Positions 54,013 through 63,253 of a DNA stretch of 64,000 bases are shown here, piece after piece. The stretch lies in assembly GCA_030263285.1 (NCBI GenBank), contig SZYB01000001.1, forward strand, positions 1 through 64,000. The letters are read 5' to 3'. The notes under the pieces were generated by a model. The model made no database searches and was not told the DNA's origin. It was given only the letters and a program-made list of their open reading frames with translations. Each line of letters opens with the position of its first letter. Position 1 is the first letter of the stretch. This DNA comes from Bergeyella sp. (GTDB taxonomy: Bacteria; Bacteroidota; Bacteroidia; Flavobacteriales; Weeksellaceae). Both the position numbers and the translations under genes were made by a program.

Positions 54013-56004
54013 ATGAAAAAATCTTTTCAAGATCAGGTAAAGGAAGGCATCCCAGATACCATACCTGCCAGGAAGGTCTACGATGAGAGTGTAAACCATG
54101 CTCCAAAGAGAAAGGACATTCTCACAGAAGAGGAAAAGGTACTGGCAATAAAAAATGCCCTGCGTTATTTTGAACCTTCACAGCACAGAGAACTCTTGAC
54201 AGATTTTAGGCAGGAGTTGGAGCAGTATGGAAGAATTTATATGTACAGGTATCGTCCAGACTATGAAATGAAAGCCAGAGCGATAGAAGAGTATCCGGCA
54301 AAGTCAAAGCAGGCGGCGGCTATCATGCTGATGATCCAGAATAATCTGGATCCTCGGGTGGCACAGCATCCTCATGAGCTTATCACCTATGGAGGAAATG
54401 GAGCGGTATTTCAAAATTGGGCGCAATATCTTCTTACCATGCAGTATTTGTCAGAAATGACCGATGAACAAACCCTTGTTATGTGTTCTGGGCATCCGTT
54501 AGGTTTGTTTCCCAGTCATAAAGACGCGCCAAGAGTGGTGATCACCAACGGAATGGTCATTCCCAATTATTCTCAACCAGACGATTGGGAAAGGCTTAAT
54601 GCTTTGGGGGTTTCCCAGTATGGACAGATGACAGCGGGGAGTTACATGTACATTGGACCTCAGGGTATTGTACACGGAACAACTATTACAGTGCTTAATG
54701 CATTCAGAAAAATAAATAAAGAGCCAAAAGGGAGTTTATTTGTAACTTCAGGATTGGGGGGAATGTCTGGAGCACAGCCTAAGGCTGGGAATATAGCAGG
54801 ATGCATTACGGTTTGTGCGGAGGTAAATCCCAAAATCACAAAAATACGTCATGATCAGGGATGGGTGGACGAAATTATAGAAGATTTGGATATCCTGATA
54901 GGTAGGGTGAGATCTGCACAAGAGAAAAAAGAGACCGTATCCCTTGCTTACTTGGGGAATGTTGTGGAAGTGTGGGAGCGGTTTTATGAAGAGAATGTTT
55001 GCATAGAGGTGGGGAGTGATCAGACCTCACTTCATAACCCCTGGGCTGGTGGTTACTATCCTGTGGGTCGATCCTTTGAGCAATCCAACAGACTCATGGC
55101 AGAAAACCCCAAAAAGTTCAAAGAGGAGGTGCAGGCATCATTAAGAAGACAGGCTGAGGCAATCAACAAGCACGCAGAAAGGGGTACCTATTTTTTTGAC
55201 TATGGAAATGCATTTTTATTGGAGGCAAGCAGAGCGGGAGCAAAGGTATTGACACTTGCGCCTATTTTGGGAAGAGAATTCAGGTATCCAAGCTATGTTC
55301 AGGATATTATGGGGCCGTTGTGTTTTGATTATGGTTTCGGGCCGTTTCGTTGGGTATGTACTTCCGGAGATCCCAAAGATTTGGAAAAAACGGACAAAAT
55401 TGCTTGCCGGGTATTAGAGGAAATGGTAAAAGATGCCCCAAAAGAGATCAGACAGCAGATAGAGGATAACATTATTTGGATAAAGAAGGCGAAAGAAAAT
55501 AATCTGGTAGTAGGTTCTCAAGCCAGAATTTTGTACGCAGATGCGGAAGGCAGAATAAAAATTGCTGGAAGGTTTAATGAGGCAATAAAAAAAGGAGAAA
55601 TAGGTTTTGTGGTATTGGGTCGGGATCATCACGATGTTTCGGGAACAGATTCTCCTTACAGAGAAACTTCTAACATATATGATGGATCCCGATTTACCGC
55701 AGACATGGCTATACAGAACGTAATAGGCGACAGCTTTCGTGGGGCCACTTGGGTGTCTATTCATAATGGTGGGGGAGTAGGTTGGGGAGAGGCGATTAAC
55801 GGAGGTTTTGGGATGTTACTGGATGGGACACGGGATGCAGAAAGACGACTAAAATCCATGCTTTTCTGGGATGTGAGTAACGGTATATCCAGAAGAAGCT
55901 GGGCCAGAAACGAAGGAGCTGTTTTTGCGATTAAGAGGGCTATGGAAGCCGAACCATTACTTAAAGTAACTCTGCCCCAAAATGTAGAGGAAAAATTATT
56001 TTAG
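54013..56004 (+). CDS. hutU: urocanate hydratase
   Basis: HutU converts urocanate to imidazolonepropionate with a tightly bound NAD+ in histidine degradation. The 663-residue form is the long one seen in Bacteroidetes. Visible are LITYGGNGAVFQNWAQYLL, SGHPLGLFPSHKDAPRV, the NAD-loop SGLGGMSGAQPKAGNIAGC and EVGSDQTSLHNPWAGGYYPVG, with the conserved Cys in LGREFRYPSYVQDIMGPLCF. hutH and hutI are not next to it, so the rest of the pathway is elsewhere or lost. Confidence 0.95.
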   Translation: MKKSFQDQVKEGIPDTIPARKVYDESVNHAPKRKDILTEEEKVLAIKNALRYFEPSQHRELLTDFRQELEQYGRIYMYRYRPDYEMKARAIEEYPAKSKQAAAIMLMIQNNLDPRVAQHPHELITYGGNGAVFQNWAQYLLTMQYLSEMTDEQTLVMCSGHPLGLFPSHKDAPRVVITNGMVIPNYSQPDDWERLNALGVSQYGQMTAGSYMYIGPQGIVHGTTITVLNAFRKINKEPKGSLFVTSGLGGMSGAQPKAGNIAGCITVCAEVNPKITKIRHDQGWVDEIIEDLDILIGRVRSAQEKKETVSLAYLGNVVEVWERFYEENVCIEVGSDQTSLHNPWAGGYYPVGRSFEQSNRLMAENPKKFKEEVQASLRRQAEAINKHAERGTYFFDYGNAFLLEASRAGAKVLTLAPILGREFRYPSYVQDIMGPLCFDYGFGPFRWVCTSGDPKDLEKTDKIACRVLEEMVKDAPKEIRQQIEDNIIWIKKAKENNLVVGSQARILYADAEGRIKIAGRFNEAIKKGEIGFVVLGRDHHDVSGTDSPYRETSNIYDGSRFTADMAIQNVIGDSFRGATWVSIHNGGGVGWGEAINGGFGMLLDGTRDAERRLKSMLFWDVSNGISRRSWARNEGAVFAIKRAMEAEPLLKVTLPQNVEEKLF

Positions 56005-56026
56005 TAGAGGAGTTTACACAAGAAAA

Positions 56027-56055
56027 CGCCCCTGATAAGAATATCTTACCAGGGG
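56027..56055 (-). terminator. terminator of metNIQ
   Basis: On the minus strand CCCCTGGTAAG and CTTATCAGGGG form a hairpin with one internal mismatch, followed by CGTTTTCTTG. It lies 26 bases after the metQ stop and also sits behind the convergent hutU gene. Confidence 0.65.
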
Positions 56056-56080
56056 AGGCGTACGGTTGTTCATGAGAGGA

Positions 56081-56887
56081 TTACCATCCTTTTATGGCTC
56101 CGCCATTAAAGATTTTTTTTGCGGTTTTTTCTACCTCATCAGATTGATAAGCTTTTACAAAATTCTTTATTCTCTCATCATTTTTATTGTCTTCTCTGGA
56201 TACTACAATGTTTACGTAGGGGGATTCTTTATCCTCTATAATTACGCCGTCCTTTTCTATTTCCAGACCATTTTGCGAAGCAAAGCTGTTGTTGATAACG
56301 GCAATGACTACGCTTTTATCATCTAAAACTCTAGGTAGTTGCGGAGCTTCTATTTCTATAATGTTTAGGTTTTTAGGATTTTCTACAATATCGGTGAGTT
56401 TTGGGAAAAGACCTATGTTTTTCTTAAGAGTAAGGAGTCCGTTTTTTTGGAGTAAAAGCAGCGCTCTTCCTCCATTGGTAGGATCGTTTGCAATGGCAAT
56501 TGTATTTCCTTCTTTAAGTTCGGTGGGCGATTTTATTTTTTTTGAATATCCCACGATAGGGTAAGTAAAAGTCTTCCCTAACACAGCGAATTTGTACCCT
56601 CGTTTTTTCGACTGATCTTCCAGATAGGGAATATTTTGAAATATATTTACTTCAATATCTCCTATATTAAGGGATTCATTGGGCATTACATAATCGTTAA
56701 AACTTACCAGCTCTACCTCCAGATTGTATTTCTCTTTTGCTACTTTTTTAGCTGTCCTGGCAAGTTCAAATTCTGGACCTGCAATTACTCCCACTTTTAA
56801 AGAGGTATTGGTTTCATTTTTTTTTGATCCCCCGCAAGAGAGGGCGAGGGCGAAGAAAAAAAAAGGTAAATTTTTTAGTGATTTCAT
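56081..56887 (-). CDS. metQ: methionine ABC transporter substrate-binding lipoprotein
   Basis: The periplasmic lipoprotein of the D/L-methionine importer. Signal peptide ends in LALSC (Cys18), followed by KVGVIAGPEFELARTAK. The NlpA/MetQ fold shows VELVSFNDYVMPNESL, IEVNIFQNIPYLE, IAIANDPTNGGRALLLLQKNGL and VIAVINNSFASQNGL. The length (268) is normal. It is the last gene of metNIQ, 14 bases after metI, and is followed by a terminator. Confidence 0.93.
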   Translation of the reverse strand: MKSLKNLPFFFFALALSCGGSKKNETNTSLKVGVIAGPEFELARTAKKVAKEKYNLEVELVSFNDYVMPNESLNIGDIEVNIFQNIPYLEDQSKKRGYKFAVLGKTFTYPIVGYSKKIKSPTELKEGNTIAIANDPTNGGRALLLLQKNGLLTLKKNIGLFPKLTDIVENPKNLNIIEIEAPQLPRVLDDKSVVIAVINNSFASQNGLEIEKDGVIIEDKESPYVNIVVSREDNKNDERIKNFVKAYQSDEVEKTAKKIFNGGAIKGW

Positions 56888-56901
56888 ATTTATAGGATTA
56901 A

Positions 56902-57564
56902 TTATCTATGATTAAATTTTTTCGAGAGAAAATCTCCCAAAAACTGTATGCAGAATACCAGAATGATGAGCATAACGAGTACAGTATTCATAATAAAGGG
57001 ATCGTAGCCGATATAGCCATATTGGTAGCCTATTTGCCCGAGACCTCCGGCCCCCACAGCTCCTCCCATGGCACTGTATCCCACCAGGGCGATAAGGGTA
57101 ATGGTGGCGTTATTGATAATTGAGGGTAAAGCTTCTGGAAGTAGTACTTTCCGGATAATTTGTAGCGGAGTGGCTCCCATTGCTCTTGCCGCTTCAATAA
57201 GTCCGTTAGGTACTTCCAAAAGGCTGTTTTCTACAAGTCTTCCCACAAAAGGAGCTGCCCCTATACTCAGGGGTATGAGTGCAGCATTCATGCCAATAGA
57301 GGTCCCTACAAGTAAGCGGGTAAAAGGAATCATCCATACGATCAGTATAATGAAAGGAATGGCCCGAAAGACATTGACCAAGAAGGAGAGTGTCTGGTGA
57401 TAAAAAGAGTTTTCTAGGAGTTGTCCTTTTCGGGTTAAGAACAAAAATATACCTATGGGGAGTCCCAGCAAGAAACCTAAAAATCCGGAAGCAAAAGTCA
57501 TATAGAGGGTTTCTCCCAGCCCTCTGTAGAGTAAAGAAAAGACAGAATCATACATATCCTTCAA
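56902..57564 (-). CDS. metI: methionine ABC transporter permease
   Basis: The membrane subunit of the methionine importer, 220 residues with five hydrophobic segments. The EAA loop that contacts the ATPase is VPNGLIEAARAMGATPLQII, and VGYSAMGGAVGAGGLGQIGY is the typical MetI segment. It overlaps metN by 17 bases. Confidence 0.93.
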   Translation of the reverse strand: MKDMYDSVFSLLYRGLGETLYMTFASGFLGFLLGLPIGIFLFLTRKGQLLENSFYHQTLSFLVNVFRAIPFIILIVWMIPFTRLLVGTSIGMNAALIPLSIGAAPFVGRLVENSLLEVPNGLIEAARAMGATPLQIIRKVLLPEALPSIINNATITLIALVGYSAMGGAVGAGGLGQIGYQYGYIGYDPFIMNTVLVMLIILVFCIQFLGDFLSKKFNHR

Positions 57565-58573
57565 TTGAATGATTTATTTTTTTGTTTTCTAATGTGTGTA
57601 CGGTGTTTTCTATTTCTTTGGATGGGATCTTTATTTTTACTAGCATCTTTCCCATATGCTTATTTCCCAAAGTCTCTATCTCTACTTTTATCAGTTGATA
57701 GGGATAGGTGTCGGTTTTGCTTACAAAATCTAAAACTTCAGAAAAAGAATATTTACCATCCAACTCTGTTTTCAGTAGCGTATGAAGGCCCTCACGAGGA
57801 TGTGGAGAAAGGACTTTGTAGATTTCTTGTGGGATGTTGATATCTCTGCTATGTGAAAGGTGTTCTATTGTAGGATGTGAGAATTTTAATACTTCTTCCA
57901 GGCTTCCCTTTGTGACGAGTTTCCCTTTGTCTATTACTGCAATGTGGTTACAGATAGATTTTACCACTTCCATTTCGTGGGTGATGAGCACTACCGTAAT
58001 TTTTAGTCTTTTATTTATATCCCGTATGAGTTGTAATATGGAGAGTGTAGAGGCGGGATCCAGGGCGCTGGTGGCCTCATCGCAGAGGAGCAGATGTGGG
58101 TCATTAGCCAGGGATCTGGCAATGGCTACCCTTTGTTTTTGTCCGCCAGAGAGATTTTTGGGATATTCATTTGCTTTGTCCTTTAGCCCCACTATACCAA
58201 GAAGTTGACTGACCTTTTTCTCTATATCCTGTTTTTTGATATGGTCGAATTCCAGTGGGAGAGAGACATTCTCAAAAACTGTCCTGGAAGAAAGGAGATT
58301 AAAGTGCTGAAAGATCATTCCGATTTTTTTTCGTTCCAAAGCCAGAGACCTTGTACTCAGCTGCACAAGGTTTTTCCCGTTGATCACAATGTTTCCTTTA
58401 TCTGGTTTTTCCAGAAGATTGATACACCGTATAAGGGTGCTCTTTCCTGCTCCGGAGCTCCCAATAATCCCCACGATGTCCCCTTCCGATATACTAAGTT
58501 GGATACCGTCCAGAGCCTTGATTTTTTTTTTATTAAGAGTAAAATTTTTAGAAATATTTTGTATTTCGATCAT
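57548..58573 (-). CDS. metN: methionine ABC transporter ATP-binding protein
   Basis: The ATPase of the importer, 341 residues. Walker A IIGSSGAGKSTLIRCIN, Q-loop GMIFQHFNLLS, signature LSGGQKQRVAIARSL, Walker B LLLCDEATSALDPAST and the H-loop LITHEMEVV are all present. The C-terminal NIL domain (about residues 265-341), which binds methionine and inhibits transport, is recognisable in SFSEVLDFVSKTD. It heads the operon; the leader is described separately. Confidence 0.95.
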   Translation of the reverse strand: MIEIQNISKNFTLNKKKIKALDGIQLSISEGDIVGIIGSSGAGKSTLIRCINLLEKPDKGNIVINGKNLVQLSTRSLALERKKIGMIFQHFNLLSSRTVFENVSLPLEFDHIKKQDIEKKVSQLLGIVGLKDKANEYPKNLSGGQKQRVAIARSLANDPHLLLCDEATSALDPASTLSILQLIRDINKRLKITVVLITHEMEVVKSICNHIAVIDKGKLVTKGSLEEVLKFSHPTIEHLSHSRDINIPQEIYKVLSPHPREGLHTLLKTELDGKYSFSEVLDFVSKTDTYPYQLIKVEIETLGNKHMGKMLVKIKIPSKEIENTVHTLENKKINHSIEGYV

Positions 58574-58698
58574 TTAATTTGTATTTATCTAACTTTTCAA
58601 AAGCTCTAAAAGAGTCTCACGAAACGCAGCATCTTCTGTTAGTTTACTTATATGTATTGTATACTACCAATATAAATCAAAAACCTCAACAAAATAGC

Positions 58699-58735
58699 AA
58701 AAAAACCCCATCCACTCTCACTGTTACGAAAGGGG
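58699..58735 (-). promoter_or_regulatory. terminator-like hairpin in the metNIQ leader
   Basis: On the minus strand CCCCTTTC and GGATGGGG can pair (eight positions, one mismatch) around a 14-base loop, followed by seven T. It lies between a TACCTTTG element (58758-58751) and metN, so transcription from that element would meet a terminator before the operon. No riboswitch consensus was recognised. Confidence 0.4.
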
Positions 58736-58750
58736 AAAAAAATACAGAGA

Positions 58751-58758
58751 CAAAGGTA
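58751..58758 (-). promoter_or_regulatory. putative -7 element for metNIQ
   Basis: TACCTTTG on the minus strand matches TAnnTTTG, 178 bases before the metN start. The downstream leader of about 170 bases has no assigned gene apart from a short open stretch near its end (translating as LTEDAAFRETLLELLKS). Confidence 0.35.
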
Positions 58759-58855
58759 AGTAATAAATATACCTAACGAACATTTTTTTCTTCTATTTTG
58801 ATAAAAGGTGAACTATTCAATATTTTGTTAAAGAAGTTTTAGTGCTAAAATTGAG

Positions 58856-58863
58856 TAATTTTG
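58856..58863 (+). promoter_or_regulatory. putative -7 element of uvrA
   Basis: TAATTTTG matches TAnnTTTG and lies 45 bases before the uvrA ATG. The -33 region is not clear. Confidence 0.4.
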
Positions 58864-58907
58864 CAAAATCTTTTGTGGAAGAATACAAATAAGCTGAAGA
58901 TAAAAAA

Positions 58908-61745
58908 ATGGAAAATTCCAGAGACTACATAGAGATCTACGGTGCAAGAGAACATAATCTAAAAAATATTGAGGTAAAAATTCCCAGAAATAAATTGGTG
59001 GTGATTACCGGCCTTTCTGGAAGCGGAAAGTCTTCGTTGGCTTTTGATACCATTTTTGCAGAGGGACAGCGGAGGTATATTGAGAGTTTTTCGGTATACG
59101 CTAGGCAATTTTTGGGAGGATTGGAGCGTCCCGATGTAGACAAGATAGAGGGATTGTCTCCGGTTATTGCGATAGAGCAAAAGACGACCAACAAAAATCC
59201 CAGATCTACTGTAGGCACTATAACGGAACTTTATGATTTTTTCAGACTGCTTTATGCAAGAGTGTCAGATGCCCATTCTCAAAAAACGGGAAAACGCTTG
59301 GTGGATTTTACTGAAGAACAAATTTTAGAAGCGATAAAGACCTATTATGGGGGAGAGAAAGTATTGCTGTTATCTTCTGTGGTGAGAGGCAGAAAAGGTT
59401 CTTATCAGGAACTTTTCATTCAGATGCTGAGAAAAGGGTACGATAAAGCCTTCATTGATGGAGAAATGGTGGATCTTCATCCGGAACTCAAACTTGACCG
59501 ATACAAAACACACGACATAGATGTTGTGGTGGACCGATGGAAAATAGAGGGAAAAGAGGGGGAAAGTGGCAGAATGAAAAAATCTCTTCATCTGGCTCTG
59601 GAAATGGGAGAGGGAACTATAGGAATAAAAAATATTTTTTCTGATAAGATTGAATATTTTTCCAAAAATCTGGTGGACATCGATACGGGAGTCTCTCTGG
59701 CTTTACCGGAACCGAATACCTTTTCATTTAATTCTCCTAAGGGGAGCTGTCCGTATTGTAAAGGTTTGGGGACGGTTAGGGACATCAAGACCGATTTTTT
59801 TGTAGAAGATCCTGAAAAATCCATAGATCAAGGGGCATTACTCCCTCTTGAGGTAATAAAATCTCACGCATGGATACTGAATCAAATCAAAAATATTTTG
59901 GAAATTTTTGGTAAGGATTTGTCAAGCCCGTTTTCCGAAATTCCTAAAGAGGCATTAGATTACCTCTATTACGGGGTAAGAAAGGAATGGGATAAAGAGA
60001 TGAAGTACGCAGGGATTTCAAAGAAAATAAAAATCAATTTTGAAGGACTGCTTTCCATTATTTCCGAGATGATTCGGGAGCAGGACACTTATGAGGCCAC
60101 TCTTTTGGAAAGACGTTTTACCAAAGAGGAAATTTGTGTAGAATGTAAGGGAACAAGACTTAAACCTTCTAGTCTGGGGTTTAAGATTCAAGGAAAAAAC
60201 ATAGCCCAGGTTTGTGCCATGAGTCTTTCGGATCTTAAAAAGTGGATTTATGATATCAAGGATGCTTTCTTGCCTCAACAGAAACTCATTGCTCAGGAAA
60301 TAATCAGGGAAATTGATACAAGATTGGGATTTTTGTTGGAAGTAGGGCTGGATTATTTGAGTCTTGATAGAAGTTCAAAAAGTTTGTCGGGTGGAGAATC
60401 ACAAAGAATTCGTCTGGCGACACAAATCGGGTCACAGCTAGTCAATGTTTTGTACATTCTGGATGAGCCCTCTATAGGTCTACACCAAAGAGATAATGAA
60501 AGACTCATTAATTCCCTTAAAAACCTCAGAGATATAGGTAATTCTGTATTGGTGGTAGAACATGATAAAGATATGATTCTAGAAGCAGATGAGGTGCTGG
60601 ATATAGGACCTAGAGCAGGGAAAAACGGGGGAGAGATAATATGGCAGGGTAAACCCAAAAATATAGCGGAAGCCAATACCCTTACGGCAGCATATATCAC
60701 CGGGAGGAAAAAGATAAAGATACCCGGCCGGCGTAGAGAAGGAAACCAAAAGAGTATTTTTTTACGGGGAGCTACGGGCAATAATCTGCAAAATGTGGAT
60801 ATGGAGATTCCGCTGGGGAAACTGGTGGTGATAACAGGGGTTTCGGGTAGTGGAAAATCCTCTCTTATCAATGGGACTTTATATCCTATTCTGAGCAAGT
60901 ATTTTTACAGGTCTGTCCAGGAGCCTTTACCGTATAATAGCATTGAGGGGCTGGAAAATATAGACAAAGTAGTAGAAGTGGATCAGTCTCCTATCGGCAG
61001 AACCCCCCGTTCTAATCCGGCTACTTATACAGGAGTATTTACAGATATTAGGGTACTTTTTTCCGAGTTGCCGGAAAGTAGGATAAGAGGATATAAACTC
61101 GGCAGATTTTCTTTTAATGTAAAAGGAGGGAGATGCGAGACATGTCAGGGGGGAGGACTTAGGGTGATAGAGATGAATTTTTTGCCTGACGTTTATGTAA
61201 ATTGTGAGGTATGTCAGGGCAAGCGGTTTAATAGAGAAACTTTAGAGATAAAGTATAAAGGGAAATCAGTTTCTGACGTGCTGGAAATGACGATAGACGA
61301 GGCGGTTATGTTTTTTCGGTCTTTACCCAAAATTTTTAATAAGATAAAGACACTGCAAAATGTGGGTTTGGGTTATATTACTTTGGGACAGCAGTCTACC
61401 ACGCTTTCTGGTGGGGAAGCTCAGAGAATAAAGCTGGCGGCCGAACTGGCAAAAAAACAAACAGGAAATACTTTATATATACTGGATGAACCCACCACGG
61501 GTTTGCATTTTGAGGATATAAAAATTCTTATGGAGGCAATAGATCAGCTTCTTGATTTAGGAAATAGTTTTGTCGTCATAGAGCATAATCTGGACGTGAT
61601 AAAACTGGCAGATCATATTATAGATATAGGCCCGGAGGGAGGGAAAAACGGAGGTAGAATCATAGCAGAAGGCACCCCGGAGGAGATCATAAGAAACAAA
61701 AAATCTATTACCGCAAAATTTTTAAAAAAAGAGATAGAAAAATAG
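58908..61745 (+). CDS. uvrA: excinuclease ABC subunit A
   Basis: UvrA recognises DNA damage for nucleotide excision repair. The 945-residue protein has two ABC domains: Walker A loops GLSGSGKSSLAFDTIFAEGQ and GVSGSGKSSLING, signatures SLSGGESQRIRLATQIG and TLSGGEAQRIKLAAELA, and both zinc motifs (CPYCKGLGTV with CVECKGTRL; CETCQGGGLRVIEM with CEVCQGKRF). It is complete and divergent from metN. Confidence 0.97.
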   Translation: MENSRDYIEIYGAREHNLKNIEVKIPRNKLVVITGLSGSGKSSLAFDTIFAEGQRRYIESFSVYARQFLGGLERPDVDKIEGLSPVIAIEQKTTNKNPRSTVGTITELYDFFRLLYARVSDAHSQKTGKRLVDFTEEQILEAIKTYYGGEKVLLLSSVVRGRKGSYQELFIQMLRKGYDKAFIDGEMVDLHPELKLDRYKTHDIDVVVDRWKIEGKEGESGRMKKSLHLALEMGEGTIGIKNIFSDKIEYFSKNLVDIDTGVSLALPEPNTFSFNSPKGSCPYCKGLGTVRDIKTDFFVEDPEKSIDQGALLPLEVIKSHAWILNQIKNILEIFGKDLSSPFSEIPKEALDYLYYGVRKEWDKEMKYAGISKKIKINFEGLLSIISEMIREQDTYEATLLERRFTKEEICVECKGTRLKPSSLGFKIQGKNIAQVCAMSLSDLKKWIYDIKDAFLPQQKLIAQEIIREIDTRLGFLLEVGLDYLSLDRSSKSLSGGESQRIRLATQIGSQLVNVLYILDEPSIGLHQRDNERLINSLKNLRDIGNSVLVVEHDKDMILEADEVLDIGPRAGKNGGEIIWQGKPKNIAEANTLTAAYITGRKKIKIPGRRREGNQKSIFLRGATGNNLQNVDMEIPLGKLVVITGVSGSGKSSLINGTLYPILSKYFYRSVQEPLPYNSIEGLENIDKVVEVDQSPIGRTPRSNPATYTGVFTDIRVLFSELPESRIRGYKLGRFSFNVKGGRCETCQGGGLRVIEMNFLPDVYVNCEVCQGKRFNRETLEIKYKGKSVSDVLEMTIDEAVMFFRSLPKIFNKIKTLQNVGLGYITLGQQSTTLSGGEAQRIKLAAELAKKQTGNTLYILDEPTTGLHFEDIKILMEAIDQLLDLGNSFVVIEHNLDVIKLADHIIDIGPEGGKNGGRIIAEGTPEEIIRNKKSITAKFLKKEIEK

Positions 61746-61774
61746 TTTTCCATTATTATTTTTTTGGAGTTTTT

Positions 61775-62436
61775 TTTACCACCTTGGAAAGGCTGAGACC
61801 TTATCCCATAGGCGAAAATAAAACCAAACCACAATGATAGAGATAAAAATAATCTCATCTCTCATAGGAAATGCTTCTTCATTATCTAATTTATGTGGCA
61901 ATGCCAACGTGATGGCCAGGGATACAATCCCTCTCGTCCCGGACTAGGTAATGATAATACCTGGATAATACCTGTTTAAAATCAAGAAATTTCCTTTCAC
62001 TTAGCTTACGCCCTTCTGTAAAGGCTTTTTCCAGACTAATTTTTTGTAGAAATACTCTGAAACCCCTATAAATGAACAGGGTTAAAAGTACTATGACGTT
62101 GCATAACCTACATAACAGCCGATTTTATCTTTTGGTATTTTCTTGGAATAAAGGGGAAACTCCAGACCTATCAGCAAAAAGATAAGCCAAGCCCGTCAAG
62201 TAAAAAAGAGTGGTATTCCAAAAATTTTCGGGATTGAGTTTTTAATTTTTCTGGAATTTTTTTCGACTTAGTTTTGACATTCCGATACCTAAAATAACCA
62301 CCGAAATTTCAGTTATCTTCTCATAATTCTGTGTGATCAATTTAACTAGGATAGGAATGTGAAGTAGGATAACTGTAATCAGCGGGCATAGGAGACCGCA
62401 GCGTATAGTAGGGAAATATATTATCAGGGTGCACAA
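61775..62436 (-). pseudogene. CPA1-type Na+/H+ antiporter, decayed
   Basis: On the minus strand fragments of a cation/proton antiporter occur in several frames in the right order: FLLIGLEFPLYSKKIPKD near 62180-62110, then LEKAFTEGRKLSERKF near 62040-61980, and GTRGIVSLAITLALPH with AFPMRDEIIFISIIVVW near 61950-61830. The RGIVSLA segment is the typical C-terminal motif of CPA1 antiporters. In-frame stops and several frameshifts lie between them. The N-terminal third is not recognisable; an open stretch at 62436-62242 is possibly part of it. No intact gene exists here. Confidence 0.78.
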
Positions 62437-62452
62437 TTGTCAATAGAAAACC

Positions 62453-63202
62453 TTAAGGATTTTGCATGAACACGTCGGGGGTATCTGTGGTAACGAATTC
62501 TATCCCCAAATCTTTTAGATTTTTGAAGAGTTTTATATCATTTATGGTCCAGGTGTTGGTTACCAGATTGAGTTTTTTTGCTTCGGATATCCAAGTGGGA
62601 TTTTTGAGAAATACTTCGTACTCATAATCTATCCCGTCCAGTCCTATTGTTTTTATTTCTTTAGGGGAGAGATCTCCGTTTAGGTACTGGACATGGAGTT
62701 TTGGATTTGTTTTTTTTATGGTTTTGCAGATGTTGAGACTGAAAGAAATAAATATCACCTGATTATTCATTTGGTGTTGTTCTACTAAATCCAAAGTTTT
62801 TTTTACAATTTCATCCTCTTTCTTTGGGGATTCGGCAGGTTTTATTTCTAGTATCATTTTTATGGCAGGATTTTGCCTCCCTTGTTCTAGATAGTCTTCT
62901 AAAAGTGGCAAAGTTTCTCCGTTAGAGAGTAAGATGTTTTTTAATTTTCTGTACCGCGATTTGTAAATCTCCAGATCATTTATTTTCTCATCGTGGTTTA
63001 TCACCAGTACTTTATCTTTGGTCATTCTCACATCAAATTCACTACCATATACGCCCAATTTCTGAGCATTTTTCAATGACTGAATAGAGTTTTCGGAAGT
63101 AGGTTTTTTGGTTTTCCAAAAGCCTCTATGGGCGATGATTTTTACCTGTGATGTTGTGAGTATTCCCACAAGACCGAGGGCCAAAAAAAATATTTTTTTC
63201 AT
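62453..63202 (-). CDS. glycerophosphodiester phosphodiesterase family protein
   Basis: A GDPD-fold enzyme hydrolysing glycerophosphodiesters. The N-terminal signal KKIFFLALGLVGILTT predicts export. The family motif reads IIAHRGFWKTKKPTSENS with the catalytic His-Arg, then GSEFDVRMTKDKVLVINHDE with Glu, Asp and the second His, and KMILEIKP. The length of 249 residues is complete. The neighbour toward lower coordinates is the decayed antiporter; upstream is a TonB receptor. Confidence 0.88.
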   Translation of the reverse strand: MKKIFFLALGLVGILTTSQVKIIAHRGFWKTKKPTSENSIQSLKNAQKLGVYGSEFDVRMTKDKVLVINHDEKINDLEIYKSRYRKLKNILLSNGETLPLLEDYLEQGRQNPAIKMILEIKPAESPKKEDEIVKKTLDLVEQHQMNNQVIFISFSLNICKTIKKTNPKLHVQYLNGDLSPKEIKTIGLDGIDYEYEVFLKNPTWISEAKKLNLVTNTWTINDIKLFKNLKDLGIEFVTTDTPDVFMQNP

Positions 63203-63253
63203 AGGTCTAGGTTTTTCGTTCCAATTTACTGGTTTTTAAGGTTACAAACAATA

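Noticed and set aside
61613-61858. Open frame on the minus strand overlapping the end of uvrA
   Set aside because: Part of it is the antiporter remnant; the remainder is the reverse of the uvrA 3' end. It is not a separate gene.
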